From positions 62,001 through 126,000 of the forward strand of contig NZ_NEGB01000002.1 in assembly GCF_002135235.1 (NCBI RefSeq): a stretch of DNA of 64,000 bases, given 5' to 3'. Position 1 is the stretch's first letter; each line of letters opens with the position of its first letter. The translations under genes and the position numbers were made by a program. Source of the stretch: Acinetobacter silvestris. GTDB taxonomy: Bacteria; Pseudomonadota; Gammaproteobacteria; Pseudomonadales; Moraxellaceae. Below, piece after piece: positions 17,687 through 27,404 of the stretch. The notes under the pieces were generated by a model, which saw only the letters and a program-made list of their open reading frames with translations, did no database searches and was not told the DNA's origin.

Positions 17687-19198
17687 TCATCCCAAATAAT
17701 CCTGCTCGACCGTATGATTCACCACATAATAAACAGCTTCATTCATATGCTGCGCCTGTAACCCCCACAAACCTTTTTCAGCTAAGTAATCTCCAGCTAA
17801 AGCATGTAAAGTGACGATCTCATGCAATTGAATTATATTATGGAGTTGAGCCTTTAAACTAGCGATCATCCCCGCCAATACATCACCCATTCCGCCTGTA
17901 CCCATACCGGCATTTCCCGCAGTACAAATCCATAATTCATCTTGCAGAATTAAACTACCAGCGCCTTTCAGTACCCACTGCCCTGCGTATTTCTGCTGTA
18001 ATTGCTGAACTGCATCTATGCGATCAGATTCAATGTCTTTAACTGTACAATTTAAGAGTTTTGCAGCTTCACCCGGATGTGGTGTGGCGTAAACATTTGA
18101 TCGTAATTGAATAGGATTTAAAGCCAAAAACCATAAGGCATCTGCATCTAAGACAACCTCTAAACGCTCAGATGCATTAACTTGAGGAAACCATTTAAAA
18201 AATTGCTGTTCAGACCAAGTATCTCGCCCTAATCCCATCCCAAAACAAACAGCATCGACTTGACCGAGTAACGCTTGAATATCCATGCTATTTAACGCAT
18301 TAATATCTCGAATCATAATATTAGGTGATCGTGCCAAAATCGCTGTGTGATGCTTTGCATGGCAAACAATCGTAACTTTACCTGCACCCGCACTAAAGGC
18401 AGATTCAGCCGACATCATCACTGCACCACCCATATCCGCATGACCACCTACCACCAAAACATGACCATAACTACCTTTATGACCAAATGCTTGACGCTGA
18501 GGAAGCTGAATTTGTGTAGATGATAATTGGGCGATCGGTTTTAATTTTTGATCTTTCGGAATAAGTGATACTACGTCAACCTGTCCTGAATACTCCTTAC
18601 CTTGGCCTGTAAATAAACCCGCTTTTAACCCCAATATCGTAAAGGTTCGATCAGCCCGAATTGCACAAGGTAAAGGCTGACCAGTATTGGCATTTAAACC
18701 ACTTGGAAGATCAATCGAAATTTTTAAGCCTGATTGATGATTATAATTTTGAATAATCGCTTGCCATATTTCATTTAAATCACGATTTAGTCCAATTCCA
18801 AATAAAGCATCAATCTGACAATCGAACGATTGTGTCATATTAAAATTTTGGTGAATGAGGACTTCATTCTGCTGTGCATATTCCACGGCACGTTTTAAAA
18901 CTGTAGAGTGTCCAATTGCACTTGCAAAGATCTCAACCTGATAGCCGCATTGCTTTAAATAACTCGCGATACAATAGCCATCCCCTGCATTATTGCCTGC
19001 GCCACACCAAACAGCGATTCTTATTTTACTTATATGCGAGGAGGATTTAAGCTGAAATTCCGACTTAAATAATCTATCTAGACGCTGTGCAATCGACCAA
19101 GCAACTTGTTGCATCAACCCATAAGCACTATTTTGTTCGGAGAACCAGCGTTGCTCCCATGCTTGAATATCTCGACTATGATAAACTTGCTGATGCAT
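17687..19198 (-). CDS. nnr: Bifunctional NAD(P)H-hydrate epimerase / ADP-dependent dehydratase
   Basis: 503 residues, the fused YjeF form. The N-terminal half (to about 215) is the epimerase: WCGAGNNAGDGYCIASYLKQ and IDLPSGLNANTG. The C-terminal half is the ribokinase-like dehydratase: GAGKVTIVCHAKH, VVLDADALW, TPHPGEAAKLL and NAGMGTGGMGDVLAGMI, with the catalytic Asp in GMGDVL. Together they repair hydrated NADH/NADPH. It is divergent from queG with only 23 bases between starts, an arrangement often seen in gammaproteobacteria, where tsaE and others may follow. Confidence 0.93.
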   Translation of the reverse strand: MHQQVYHSRDIQAWEQRWFSEQNSAYGLMQQVAWSIAQRLDRLFKSEFQLKSSSHISKIRIAVWCGAGNNAGDGYCIASYLKQCGYQVEIFASAIGHSTVLKRAVEYAQQNEVLIHQNFNMTQSFDCQIDALFGIGLNRDLNEIWQAIIQNYNHQSGLKISIDLPSGLNANTGQPLPCAIRADRTFTILGLKAGLFTGQGKEYSGQVDVVSLIPKDQKLKPIAQLSSTQIQLPQRQAFGHKGSYGHVLVVGGHADMGGAVMMSAESAFSAGAGKVTIVCHAKHHTAILARSPNIMIRDINALNSMDIQALLGQVDAVCFGMGLGRDTWSEQQFFKWFPQVNASERLEVVLDADALWFLALNPIQLRSNVYATPHPGEAAKLLNCTVKDIESDRIDAVQQLQQKYAGQWVLKGAGSLILQDELWICTAGNAGMGTGGMGDVLAGMIASLKAQLHNIIQLHEIVTLHALAGDYLAEKGLWGLQAQHMNEAVYYVVNHTVEQDYLG

Positions 19199-19221
19199 TA
19201 TTCTTCCCTATCTAGTTATTT

Positions 19222-20316
19222 ATGACGGCAATCACATCTTCACCTCATATTCCTTTGCAACAATTTGATCCTGAAGGATTAAAAACTTGGATTAAAGCAC
19301 AAGCTTTGGAACTAGGCTTTGCTGATTGTGTCATTGCCAAACCAGATGCTCAAGCAGAATTACCCCGATTCAAAGAGTATTTAAAACGTGGCTATCATGG
19401 TGACATGAAATTTTTGGAAGAAAATTTAGAAAAACGTGCCGATCCAACCTTACTTGTTCCAGGAACAAAAAGCATTATTTGTGTGCGTATGAATTATTTG
19501 GTTGAAACACCTAAACCACGTTATGTACCAGATGAACCCAATGCTGCCATTATTGCCCGATATGCTCGTGGGCGTGATTATCATAAAACTATGCGCGGTC
19601 GTTTAAAAACATTAGCGACCAAAATCCGAGAAAAAGTGGGTGATTTTGAATCACGCCCATTTGCCGATTCCGCACCCATTTTTGAAAAATCGTTAGCTGA
19701 AAATGCAGGCATGGGATGGACAGGCAAACATACATTACTGATTCATAAAAAATCTGGCTCTTTTTTTGTATTGGGTGAGTTATTCACTTCTTTAGATTTA
19801 CCTTTTGATTCACCTGCAACTGCACATTGTGGCTCTTGCACAGCCTGTATAGATATTTGCCCAACTCAAGCGATTGTTGAGCCCTATATGCTTGATGCAC
19901 GAAAATGTATCGCCTATTTAACCATTGAATACCAAGGCATCATTCCCGAAGAATTACGTCGCGGTATTGGTAATCGGGTCTTTGGCTGTGATGACTGTCA
20001 ACTGATTTGCCCATGGAACAGTTTTGCGAAAAAGGCAACGATTGATGACTTTAATCCACGACATGGTTTAGATGAAGTCAGTCTATTGGATTTATGGCTT
20101 TGGGATGAAGCGACCTTTTTAAGGTGTACTGAAGGAAGTCCATTACGACGTACAGGATTTCAAAGTTTTAAACGCAATATCGCGATTGGCTTAGGCAATG
20201 CGCCATTTTCTGAACAAATCGTCTTGGCATTGCAAACAAAAAATGAGCAACATGATGATATTGTGCAAGTCCATATTGACTGGGCTATTCAAGAACAATT
20301 GACTAAAAAATCATAA
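19222..20316 (+). CDS. queG: Epoxyqueuosine reductase
   Basis: 364 residues. It reduces epoxyqueuosine to queuosine in tRNA anticodons using cobalamin and two [4Fe-4S] clusters. CGSCTACIDICPTQAI and CDDCQLICPWN give the eight cluster cysteines. ARGRDYHKTMRGRL, FADSAPIFEKSLAENAGMGW and GKHTLLIHKKSGSF belong to the cobalamin-binding N-terminal domain, including the D/E of the active site. The ATG follows a short shared promoter region with nnr. Confidence 0.95.
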   Translation: MTAITSSPHIPLQQFDPEGLKTWIKAQALELGFADCVIAKPDAQAELPRFKEYLKRGYHGDMKFLEENLEKRADPTLLVPGTKSIICVRMNYLVETPKPRYVPDEPNAAIIARYARGRDYHKTMRGRLKTLATKIREKVGDFESRPFADSAPIFEKSLAENAGMGWTGKHTLLIHKKSGSFFVLGELFTSLDLPFDSPATAHCGSCTACIDICPTQAIVEPYMLDARKCIAYLTIEYQGIIPEELRRGIGNRVFGCDDCQLICPWNSFAKKATIDDFNPRHGLDEVSLLDLWLWDEATFLRCTEGSPLRRTGFQSFKRNIAIGLGNAPFSEQIVLALQTKNEQHDDIVQVHIDWAIQEQLTKKS

Positions 20317-20615
20317 ACTTTGCAAGAAACTGACCATTTTAAATTTTTATTTTAAAATTCGCACGTTCTTCGCAAAATTTATCAAATATTGATTTTATAG
20401 TCACGAAGATTCAGCAATATATTTTTTATTAAAAATAACTTTGTCAGTAATTTCCAGCAAATACAGTCTAGTTTGTAACTAAATCTAAAATTCTATTTTT
20501 CTATAACATTCACCAAAACCATAGAGATAATTCATTTATTTTGAACTTTTTTACCCTTTTATCCTGTTTTAAATCAGGTATGATCGAACTAATGTTGAAA
20601 ATAAATGGATAAATC

Positions 20616-21605
20616 ATGCAAGTACGCAACGATTGGGCACGTGAAGAAATTCAGGCTTTATATGAACAGCCTTTTTTGGATTTGGTTTTTGAAGCACAAC
20701 GTGTGCATCGTGAGCATTTTGAAGCCAATATGATTCAGGTCAGTACACTACTTTCAATTAAAACAGGCAAATGCCCTGAAGACTGTAAATACTGTTCACA
20801 ATCGGTACATTATGATTCTAAGCTGGAAGCTGAAAAGCGTATTGCTGTTGATAAAGTGATTAGTGAAGCCAAAGAAGCGCTTGAATCAGGTTCTTCACGT
20901 TTTTGTATGGGTGCGGCTTGGCGTAATCCACATGAGCGCGATATGCCTTATGTCTTAGAAATGGTACGTGAAGTTAAAGCCTTAGGTTTAGAAACCTGTA
21001 TGACTTTAGGCATGCTGAACGAATCACAAGCAGGTCGCTTACATGAAGCGGGTTTGGATTACTACAACCATAACCTAGATACTTCTCGCGAATATTATTC
21101 TCATATTATCAGCACGCGTACTTTTGATGACCGCCTAAATACACTGGATCATGTGCGTAATGCAGGAATGAAAGTCTGTAGCGGTGGTATTGTAGGTTTA
21201 GGCGAAAACCGCAATGATCGTATTGGCTTATTGCAAGAACTCTCTACATTACCAGTTCACCCTGAATCTGTACCAATCAATATGTTGGTTCCTATTGAAG
21301 GCACACCACTTGCAGAGGTTGAGAAATTAGATGTAACTGAATGGATTCGTACCATTGCGGTAGCGCGTATTATTATGCCACTCAGCTATATTCGTCTTTC
21401 AGCAGGTCGTGAAGCATTAACGGATTCAGATCAAGCCTTGGCATTTATGGCGGGTGCTAACTCACTATTTTCGGGTGAAAAACTACTCACGACTCCGAAT
21501 GCCGGTGAAGGTAAAGATAAGCAATTATTTAACAAACTTGGATTAAAGGCTGAAAAAGCCAAAGCTACAGCAGCCGAACTTTCGGTCAATGCCATGGCGA
21601 CTTAA
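20616..21605 (+). CDS. bioB: Biotin synthase
   Basis: 329 residues, radical-SAM enzyme that inserts sulfur into dethiobiotin. [11 protein letters not shown] is the CxxxCxxC [4Fe-4S] motif near residue 52. [35 protein letters not shown] and [10 protein letters not shown] are conserved BioB blocks, and RLSAGRE carries the [2Fe-2S] Arg ligand. It stands apart from other bio genes here. About 300 bases of AT-rich DNA precede it, with the promoter but no gene. A hairpin lies 67 bases after the stop. Confidence 0.96.
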   Translation: MQVRNDWAREEIQALYEQPFLDLVFEAQRVHREHFEANMIQVSTLLSIKTGKCPEDCKYCSQSVHYDSKLEAEKRIAVDKVISEAKEALESGSSRFCMGAAWRNPHERDMPYVLEMVREVKALGLETCMTLGMLNESQAGRLHEAGLDYYNHNLDTSREYYSHIISTRTFDDRLNTLDHVRNAGMKVCSGGIVGLGENRNDRIGLLQELSTLPVHPESVPINMLVPIEGTPLAEVEKLDVTEWIRTIAVARIIMPLSYIRLSAGREALTDSDQALAFMAGANSLFSGEKLLTTPNAGEGKDKQLFNKLGLKAEKAKATAAELSVNAMAT

Positions 21606-21671
21606 TTCAATAATAGTGATGTAGATAACCACAAAGGCTGAGTGCTAAATAAATTCTCTACAAATCTGCTC

Positions 21672-21702
21672 CTACGGGTGATGATAAAAATATCACCCGT
21701 AG
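21672..21702 (+). terminator. Stem-loop after bioB
   Basis: CTACGGGTGAT and ATCACCCGTAG form a perfect 11-bp stem around GATAAAAAT. The T-run is missing, so it may be a weak terminator or stabilising hairpin. Confidence 0.55.
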
Positions 21703-21810
21703 TTGCCGCAATATATAAATAAAGTTAATGTTATTCATTCAGCAATAGGCATATTGAGTTAATTTTAAGATCATTAAAAAATTAAATTGTCTCAGTATTT
21801 TCTAAACAGA

Positions 21811-22023
21811 TTATAAGGAGGTAATTAAAATGCCATATTGTGCATTTAAAAACATTCCAACTCGAATAATATCTGTGCCATTCGCATGATGGACTTTTAA
21901 CTGTTGTTTGAAAGCATCATATTCAAAAGAATCAAAACAGTCTTGATGCTGACACAACCAAGTTAATGTATCTGATAAATGATTATCTACAATATAGGTT
22001 TCAGCTTTAAAATTTTTAGACAT
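21811..22023 (-). CDS. Hypothetical 70-residue protein
   Basis: MSKNFKAETYIVDNHLSDTL, then WLCQHQDCFDSFEYDAFK and a beta-like end GTDIIRVGMFLNAQYGILIT. The composition looks protein-like with two close Cys and several His, but there is no clear ribosome site before ATG 22023. No family recognised. It is followed upstream by a Cys-rich small gene on the same strand. Confidence 0.45.
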   Translation of the reverse strand: MSKNFKAETYIVDNHLSDTLTWLCQHQDCFDSFEYDAFKQQLKVHHANGTDIIRVGMFLNAQYGILITSL

Positions 22024-22179
22024 AGTAAATTAATACATACACTGAGAATGCATATATTTTAACTTAAATAGAAGTAAATAAAAGTACGATTATAATTTAA
22101 CAAATATTTCAATATCATCATATTATAGTATTAATATCCCTATAATATGATGATATGCCGAATAAGATATTTAATAGAA

Positions 22180-22287
22180 TTAATGATGAATACCGCACTT
22201 ACGGCATTCTTTGACCAAAACTAAATTTTCCCCTATTTCATATTCAAAAGCGTGGATACACAATAATTTTTTAATTATTTGAAGCAT
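22180..22287 (-). CDS. 35-residue Cys/His protein (small zinc-knuckle type)
   Basis: On the minus strand AGGAGAG stands 6 bases before ATG 22287 and 35 codons follow: MLQIIKKLLCIHAFEYEIGE to KECRKCGIHH. The C-x-H near the start and CxxC near the end resemble short prophage-type zinc-binding peptides of the DUF1660 kind. A gene of the same layout lies at 25831-25992. The strong ribosome site supports expression. Function unknown. Confidence 0.55.
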   Translation of the reverse strand: MLQIIKKLLCIHAFEYEIGENLVLVKECRKCGIHH

Positions 22288-22903
22288 TATACTCTCCTAT
22301 ATTTTGTTCAACTTGCTTCATGAGATATTTCATCCTGAAATATCTATGTCCTTATGATGACACTAGAATATATTTAGCATATTCCCGAGAATATTCAAGT
22401 AATATTTTCAAGTCGGCTAGATCATGATCTGTGCAAGCCATTCAAAATATATTGATATCACTGCTTTTACTCAAAACTATGATTTTTTAAATATTTATTA
22501 TTAAATACAACACCAATTTAAAACAAAATGAGTATTTTTCACACTATACAACTCAAATTCATTTAAATCCAAAAAACATGAAACTTATCAAGTTTTATAT
22601 CGAAATATTTGATTAAATCCGCTTAATAGGTAAAAGTTGCAACACGTCATTCCTGATTCAAACATTATTTAAAAATATAAATATTATGATATTTTCTCAT
22701 ACAATGAGAAAAACAGATTAACTTATTGTTAATATTATTTTTAATCAGACATAATACTCCCACACATTTTTTTCAACCTAGATATTGCTTTAATTCCATA
22801 AGTCGCTAGGATAAAAAGTAATCTTTTCTATTTCATCATTTTCAAAATAGAAAGCTTTTTAAAATAATCATAGATAAACGTGAACACTAATAAGGAATTT
22901 TCT
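22288..22903. other. Gene-free AT-rich stretch before the acyl-CoA ligase
   Basis: About 615 bases with no supported frame on either strand. It should hold the promoter of the acyl-CoA ligase and, at the left, that of the 35-residue gene. No repeat or structured RNA stood out. Confidence 0.4.
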
Positions 22904-24532
22904 ATGCAAGGACGTATGATGTTTCAACCGCTACTGATTAGTAGTCTCATTGAACATGCTGCACGCTATCATGGTGACACTGCCATTATCTCCAAGAATA
23001 CCGATGGTACAATAACAAAAACAGATTGGACTCACGTTGCTGAAAACTCCAAACGCTTTGCAAATGCCTTACACGCATTAGGTTTAAAGCAAAATGATCG
23101 TGTCGCGACCATCGCTTGGAATAATCATCGTCATTTAGAATCATGGTATGCAATTTCAGGCAGTGGCATGATATGTCATACCATCAATCCACGCCTATTT
23201 CCCGAACAGCTAATTTTTATTATTAATGATGCCAAAGATCGCGTGATCTTATTTGATAAGACTTTTTTACCCTTAATTACTGGGGTAAAAGCGCATATTC
23301 CGCTAGTTGAACATTTTATTTGCTTGGGTGCATTCGATCAAGATGTAGCTGATGCACTGCCTGATGTTAAATTCTACGATACGCTTCTTGCAGAACAATC
23401 CACGGAATTTGAATGGCCACTGTTGGATGAAACCACCGCAAGTTCTCTCTGTTATACCTCGGGTACGACAGGTAACCCTAAAGGTGCATTATATAGTCAT
23501 CGTTCAACCATTTTGCACACTTATGCTATTTGCTTACCTGACTCCCTAAATCTCTCTGCACATGACATTATGCTACCTGTCGTACCTATGTTCCATGTGA
23601 ATGCTTGGGGCACACCTTATGCCGCAGCAATGGTTGGATGCACAATGGTTTTACCTGGCCCCAGCTTAGATGGTGCAAGCTTAGTACAACTCATTGATGA
23701 GTTTAAAGTCACTATTGCATTGGGTGTCCCAACGATTTGGCAAGGTTTACTCACAGCCGCAAAACAATCAGGGACGCAACTCAACAGCTTGAAACGCACC
23801 ATTGTCGGTGGTTCAGCTTGCCCACCCGCAATGATGAAAGCATTTAAAGATATTTATGACTGCGAAACCATCCATGCTTGGGGTATGACCGAAACCAGTC
23901 CACTAGGTACTGGAAACCAGCTCAAAGCTAAACATGATCAACTTTCTGATGCTGAAAAATTTAAATTACGCCTTTCTCAAGGTCGCCCCCCTTTTGGTGT
24001 AGATCTACGCATTACAAATCAAGAAAAAGGTACACATCAACTAGCACGTGATGGTCACACAACTGGTAATTTACAAATTAAAGGCCATTGGATTATCAAT
24101 GAGTATTTCGGCAAAAATGAAAGTGCATTAACAACAGATGGTTGGTTTGATACCGGTGATATTGCGGCTTTAAATGAAGATGGCTTTTTATTTTTAAGTG
24201 ACCGTGCAAAGGACTTAATTAAATCAGGGGGTGAATGGATTTCATCTGTTGAATTAGAAAATATTGCAATGGGACATCCTGAAATTTCAATGGCTGCTGT
24301 GATTGCTGCTAACCATCCTAAATGGGATGAACGACCTGTTGTGGTTGCCATTAAAACCACTGAAAGCCAGATTACAGAACAAGATCTTTTAGATTATTAC
24401 ATTGATAAAATTGCGAAATGGCAAATTCCCGATACAGTCATCTTTGTCGAGGCTATTCCACTGAGCGGTACAGGTAAGATGCTAAAAAAAGATTTACGTG
24501 AAAAATTTGGTGATGTATTACTAGGTAGTTAA
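22904..24532 (+). CDS. Medium-chain fatty acyl-CoA ligase, AlkK type
   Basis: 542 residues from ATG 22904, chosen over GTG 22880 because AAGGA lies 8 bases before it and AlkK-type proteins start near here (QGRMMFQPLLISSLIEHAAR). It activates fatty acids to acyl-CoA via acyl-AMP. YTSGTTGNPKGALYSHRS is the AMP-binding P-loop, HAWGMTETSPLG the A5 motif, GWFDTGDIAALNEDGFL A7, and SGTGKMLKKDLREKF the C-terminal catalytic Lys. The sequence follows Pseudomonas AlkK closely in many blocks (ATIAWNNHRHLE, CHTINPRLF, PMFHVNAWGTPY). In Acinetobacter this suits alkane and fatty acid use. Confidence 0.9.
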   Translation: MQGRMMFQPLLISSLIEHAARYHGDTAIISKNTDGTITKTDWTHVAENSKRFANALHALGLKQNDRVATIAWNNHRHLESWYAISGSGMICHTINPRLFPEQLIFIINDAKDRVILFDKTFLPLITGVKAHIPLVEHFICLGAFDQDVADALPDVKFYDTLLAEQSTEFEWPLLDETTASSLCYTSGTTGNPKGALYSHRSTILHTYAICLPDSLNLSAHDIMLPVVPMFHVNAWGTPYAAAMVGCTMVLPGPSLDGASLVQLIDEFKVTIALGVPTIWQGLLTAAKQSGTQLNSLKRTIVGGSACPPAMMKAFKDIYDCETIHAWGMTETSPLGTGNQLKAKHDQLSDAEKFKLRLSQGRPPFGVDLRITNQEKGTHQLARDGHTTGNLQIKGHWIINEYFGKNESALTTDGWFDTGDIAALNEDGFLFLSDRAKDLIKSGGEWISSVELENIAMGHPEISMAAVIAANHPKWDERPVVVAIKTTESQITEQDLLDYYIDKIAKWQIPDTVIFVEAIPLSGTGKMLKKDLREKFGDVLLGS

Positions 24533-24556
24533 ACCTTTTCATCATTTTATAAATTC

Positions 24557-24587
24557 AAGGTACTCAATATTTTGAGTACCTTTTTTA
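24557..24587 (+). terminator. Terminator of the acyl-CoA ligase gene
   Basis: AAGGTACTCAA, loop TATT, TTGAGTACCTT, then TTTT: an 11-bp stem 24 bases after the stop. Confidence 0.93.
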
Positions 24588-24877
24588 ATGGCTCCTATGT
24601 TATTACTTTTCTGAATTTTCAAAGAATACCTTAATCAAAATGTAACAGATGAATCAAATATGAGCAGGACTATATACAAAAAATATTCACGACCTTTTCT
24701 AATTTTCAGATGATAATAGACAGTATTTTATTTAAAATAATGTGATCACAAAACATGCCGTATATCAATTTTATTTTGCCGAATGAACACAATAAAATCA
24801 CATAATTTCAACGACCGATCGCAAAATAATGAGTTATATTTTAAGTAGATAAAATTTTGCAATCAGAGGAAATTCTC

Positions 24878-25327
24878 ATGAACTACCAACATATTCTTGT
24901 TGCTGTTGACGATTCCGATGTCGCTCTTACTGCAGCAGACGAAGCTATCATTTTAGCTAAAGCACTGAAGAGTAAAGTCACCCTAATTAGTGTTGTCTCT
25001 CTAGATCCTTTGAGCAATACCAGTTTCTATGGAAAAGCACTCAGTGCTACCGATTATTATTCAGAAGCAGTAACTCATGCAAAATACACATTAACCGCTT
25101 TAAAACTTAAATTTACCAATGAAGGTATTCAAACCGATACCAAAATCCTTGGCAATATGTCTGAAAGTCATGCTATCACCCAATTGGCAAATGAATTAAA
25201 TATTGATTTAATTATAATGGGTTCGCATGGTCGAACTGGTTTTAAAAAATTCGCGTTAGGTAGTGTTGCTCAAGATGTACTTACATTAAGTCATGTACCT
25301 GTACTAATCGTCAAACATACACAATAA
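24878..25327 (+). CDS. Universal stress protein, UspA family
   Basis: 149 residues from ATG 24878; AGAGGAAA precedes it, and family members start NYQHILVAVDDSD. The ATP-binding signature GSHGRTGFKKFALGSVAQDVL (Gx2Gx9GS) and final VPVLIVK are present, so this is an ATP-binding Usp. Such proteins accumulate during starvation and oxidative or respiratory stress and help survival. The gene is monocistronic. Confidence 0.9.
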   Translation: MNYQHILVAVDDSDVALTAADEAIILAKALKSKVTLISVVSLDPLSNTSFYGKALSATDYYSEAVTHAKYTLTALKLKFTNEGIQTDTKILGNMSESHAITQLANELNIDLIIMGSHGRTGFKKFALGSVAQDVLTLSHVPVLIVKHTQ

Positions 25328-25357
25328 TAGCTCAAGCGTTACCATATTGTGTCAATA

Positions 25358-25592
25358 TTAAAGAGTTAAGATCCAATCAGATATATCCTTAATGACTTCT
25401 AAATCCACTTGTGAAAACGTATTCATTTCAGCATCTTTAGAGTTTACAAAACAATGCTCTAAATTTTTATAAAGCTTCAGTATTACATTATGACTTTCAG
25501 ATAAATTCATTTCCCATTCTATAAATTTTTTTTTGCTAAAACTTTATAATCATTGCTACCTTGCAGTAACAGCGTTGAGACATTAGCCTTTT
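25358..25592 (-). pseudogene. Frameshifted C-terminal relic of an alpha/beta hydrolase
   Basis: The minus strand reads STLLLQGSNDYKVLAKK, typical of the Asp-bearing strand of alpha/beta hydrolases, then shifts frame at a run of nine A (T at 25526-25534). It continues as FIEWEMNLSESHNVILKLYK and LEHCFVNSKDAE, which holds the expected His region, to the stop at 25358. Further upstream pieces to about 25640 are also out of frame, and the nucleophile half is absent. Dead gene. Confidence 0.65.
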
Positions 25593-25759
25593 ATAACTAT
25601 CTAAATAACTTAAATATTCTATATAATCATTAAAAAGGAATTGACCAACATTACATCTACAGTAAACATCAGATATCCTTGCGCCATGTGTGAGTAATGG
25701 CTGAGTTCATAGTATTCGATAAATGCTGAACTACCATAGAACATCTAAATTCCAACCCA

Positions 25760-25789
25760 AAAACCTGCACCTTGGGGGAAGGTACAGGC
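25760..25789 (-). terminator. Terminator of the 53-residue Cys-rich gene
   Basis: On the minus strand CCTGTACCTT, loop CCCCC, AAGGTGCAGG (one mismatch) followed by TTTTT. It lies 42 bases past the stop of the gene at 25831. Bases 25593-25759 hold only decayed sequence. Confidence 0.75.
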
Positions 25790-25830
25790 AAAAATTAAAA
25801 CCTAAGTAGTACATAGAACCTTTTTAAAAA

Positions 25831-25992
25831 CTATTCCGCACAATCCATGTAACGACTATAAATAACTCGTTCACATTTTAAACATTTCCACTTAGTCAAA
25901 GGATCCATTTGGTAAACTGGATTTCGCTGTATAATCTGAAACAACCTATAATCATGTCTACAGAATGCTGATTGAATTATTTTAAGAATCAT
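25831..25992 (-). CDS. 53-residue Cys/His small protein
   Basis: ATG 25992 follows GGAGAAG by 5 bases. Residues: MILKIIQSAFCRHDYRLFQI, then a polar middle, then KWKCLKCERVIYSRYMDCAE. The C-x-H near the start and WxCxxC near the end match the DUF1660-like zinc-peptide pattern also seen at 22180-22287 (same MxxxIIxxxxCxH opening). It has its own ribosome site and terminator, so it is probably functional although surrounded by pseudogenes. Confidence 0.6.
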   Translation of the reverse strand: MILKIIQSAFCRHDYRLFQIIQRNPVYQMDPLTKWKCLKCERVIYSRYMDCAE

Positions 25993-26290
25993 TTCACTTC
26001 TCCATTGTAGTGAAATTTGAATAAAAAAACGCTCTCTTAAAAGCGAGAGACTAACTGGATGTATCCCATTCTTGAATCAAACCTTGATTGTATTCTAAAT
26101 AAAATCACCCTTTAAAATAATACCAAACAAGTCACACTAAATTGTTAAATTGTGAAAATGATTATTTAAATTTGTAATTTTAAAATTTGTCTAATTCGAC
26201 TTAAACACCCAATAAGGCCATTACTAAAGCAAATTTCCAATTTAAAGCAGCTCTATTTAAACAAATTACTGACTACTTATCACCCAATCA

Positions 26291-26520
26291 GTTTAGACTT
26301 CACTTGGTAAAGGTTATTAGAACCAGTTATGACAGGAAATACTGCAAAATGGTGTTTAACTGATACTAAAATCTTGTAAGGGCTTAAATAATCAACCCGA
26401 CTCGTTTAGATTTTTATGTGCTACATAGAATGATTTCGATTGCTCACATGGATTTAGACATTAAAAAAGCACTTAAGTTTTATCCCCCTAAGCACTTGAT
26501 ATGTTTGGTTGGCCCAGACA
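26291..26520 (+). repeat. Degenerate copy of the DNA beside the tRNA-Met attachment site
   Basis: This stretch matches 30537-30784 with many substitutions and small gaps: the 3' end of the HTH gene (CCAGTTATGACAG, then AAAATGG and GTTTAACTGATA), the linker AAATAATCAACC and GACTCGTTTAGATTTT, the hairpin with AAGCACTT arms, and the start of the tRNA fragment (GGCCCAGAC). It is an old duplication that has decayed. The surrounding gap 25993-26663 holds no intact gene. Confidence 0.75.
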
Positions 26521-26663
26521 GCTGAAAACAATTCCCTACCCTATTGTTTTTACAATAATAATTTATCTAAGAAAAATAGAGGATACATGGTTTAAGTGTT
26601 TTTTTTCAATCCAATTAAATATTTAGTAGCACTTTACTCTCCCACCTCTATATTCATTTTACT

Positions 26664-27273
26664 TTACTTGAATAATACATAGCTTTTAGTAAATGATGAA
26701 CCGACATCAATATAATGACAATTATCAATTTGAGTATGCTCTTTTACAATCGTATGACCTAAATAGATTTCATTAATATTTATAACCAAATCATAGGTGT
26801 CTGAATGACTACGTATCCTTTCCCCTACCCTAAAGTACATTTGAATAAGCAGATGTAAGACCTGGTATTTTATAGTCACCTTTAGCAATATCATCCTTAA
26901 AAATATTCCAGTCACGTATATCAATGTCAGCATGAACTATGCCAATCTTTTTATTTTCTAATTCAACTTCAATCACCAAAGGTCATTCTTCAAAACGGTT
27001 TATGATTTCAAACTGTTTTTGTTGAGACAATCTGTAAAACCATTCACCGCCATTACGTGCATGAATATCTTTACTTTTTGGATCATGTTGCCCTTTTATA
27101 CACATTTCTTCGTGATTTCCACGCACGGTGCAAAGCCATGGCTGATCTAGTAATAATATACATTCAAGTTTTTCATTACTCCAATCGACCAAATCCCCAG
27201 TACAGATCAGCAGATCATTTTCAAAATCAAAATGTATTTTCTCTAGCTCAATATACAACATGAAAAATAACAA
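26664..27273 (-). pseudogene. Broken PrpA/lambda-type serine/threonine phosphatase
   Basis: The first frame gives DLLICTGDLVDWSNEKLECI and PWLCTVRGNHEEMCIKG, the GD and GNHE metal motifs of PPP-family phosphatases; the N-terminal DxH (DIHG) motif is missing. An in-frame TGA at 26983-26985 follows FEE. The same frame continues PLVIEVELENKKIGIVHADI to a TAG at 26830, after which another frame supplies RIRSHSDTYDLVININEIYL and GHTIVKEHTQIDNCHYID, the last metal-site His. So at least one stop, one frameshift and a lost start. Intact proteins are near 220 aa. Confidence 0.8.
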
Positions 27274-27404
27274 AATTTGTCATTTTAGTGTGATGAATCA
27301 CAAAACCACTTAATTCAAGTCAAATAGTGATAAAAAATCACCAATTTCAGGTATATACCATTAATAATTATTACCTTAAATATATATTTTAAATAGGTAA
27401 AAAA

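Noticed and set aside
21823..21889. TAAGGAGGT followed by ATG and a 19-codon plus-strand frame
   Set aside because: The sequence is the complement of ordinary codons at the end of the 70-aa minus-strand gene; the peptide shows no features. Probably chance.
26033..26110. CTCTC/GAGAG hairpin after an A-run as a terminator
   Set aside because: The stem is only 5 base pairs with a long loop, and no gene needs it.
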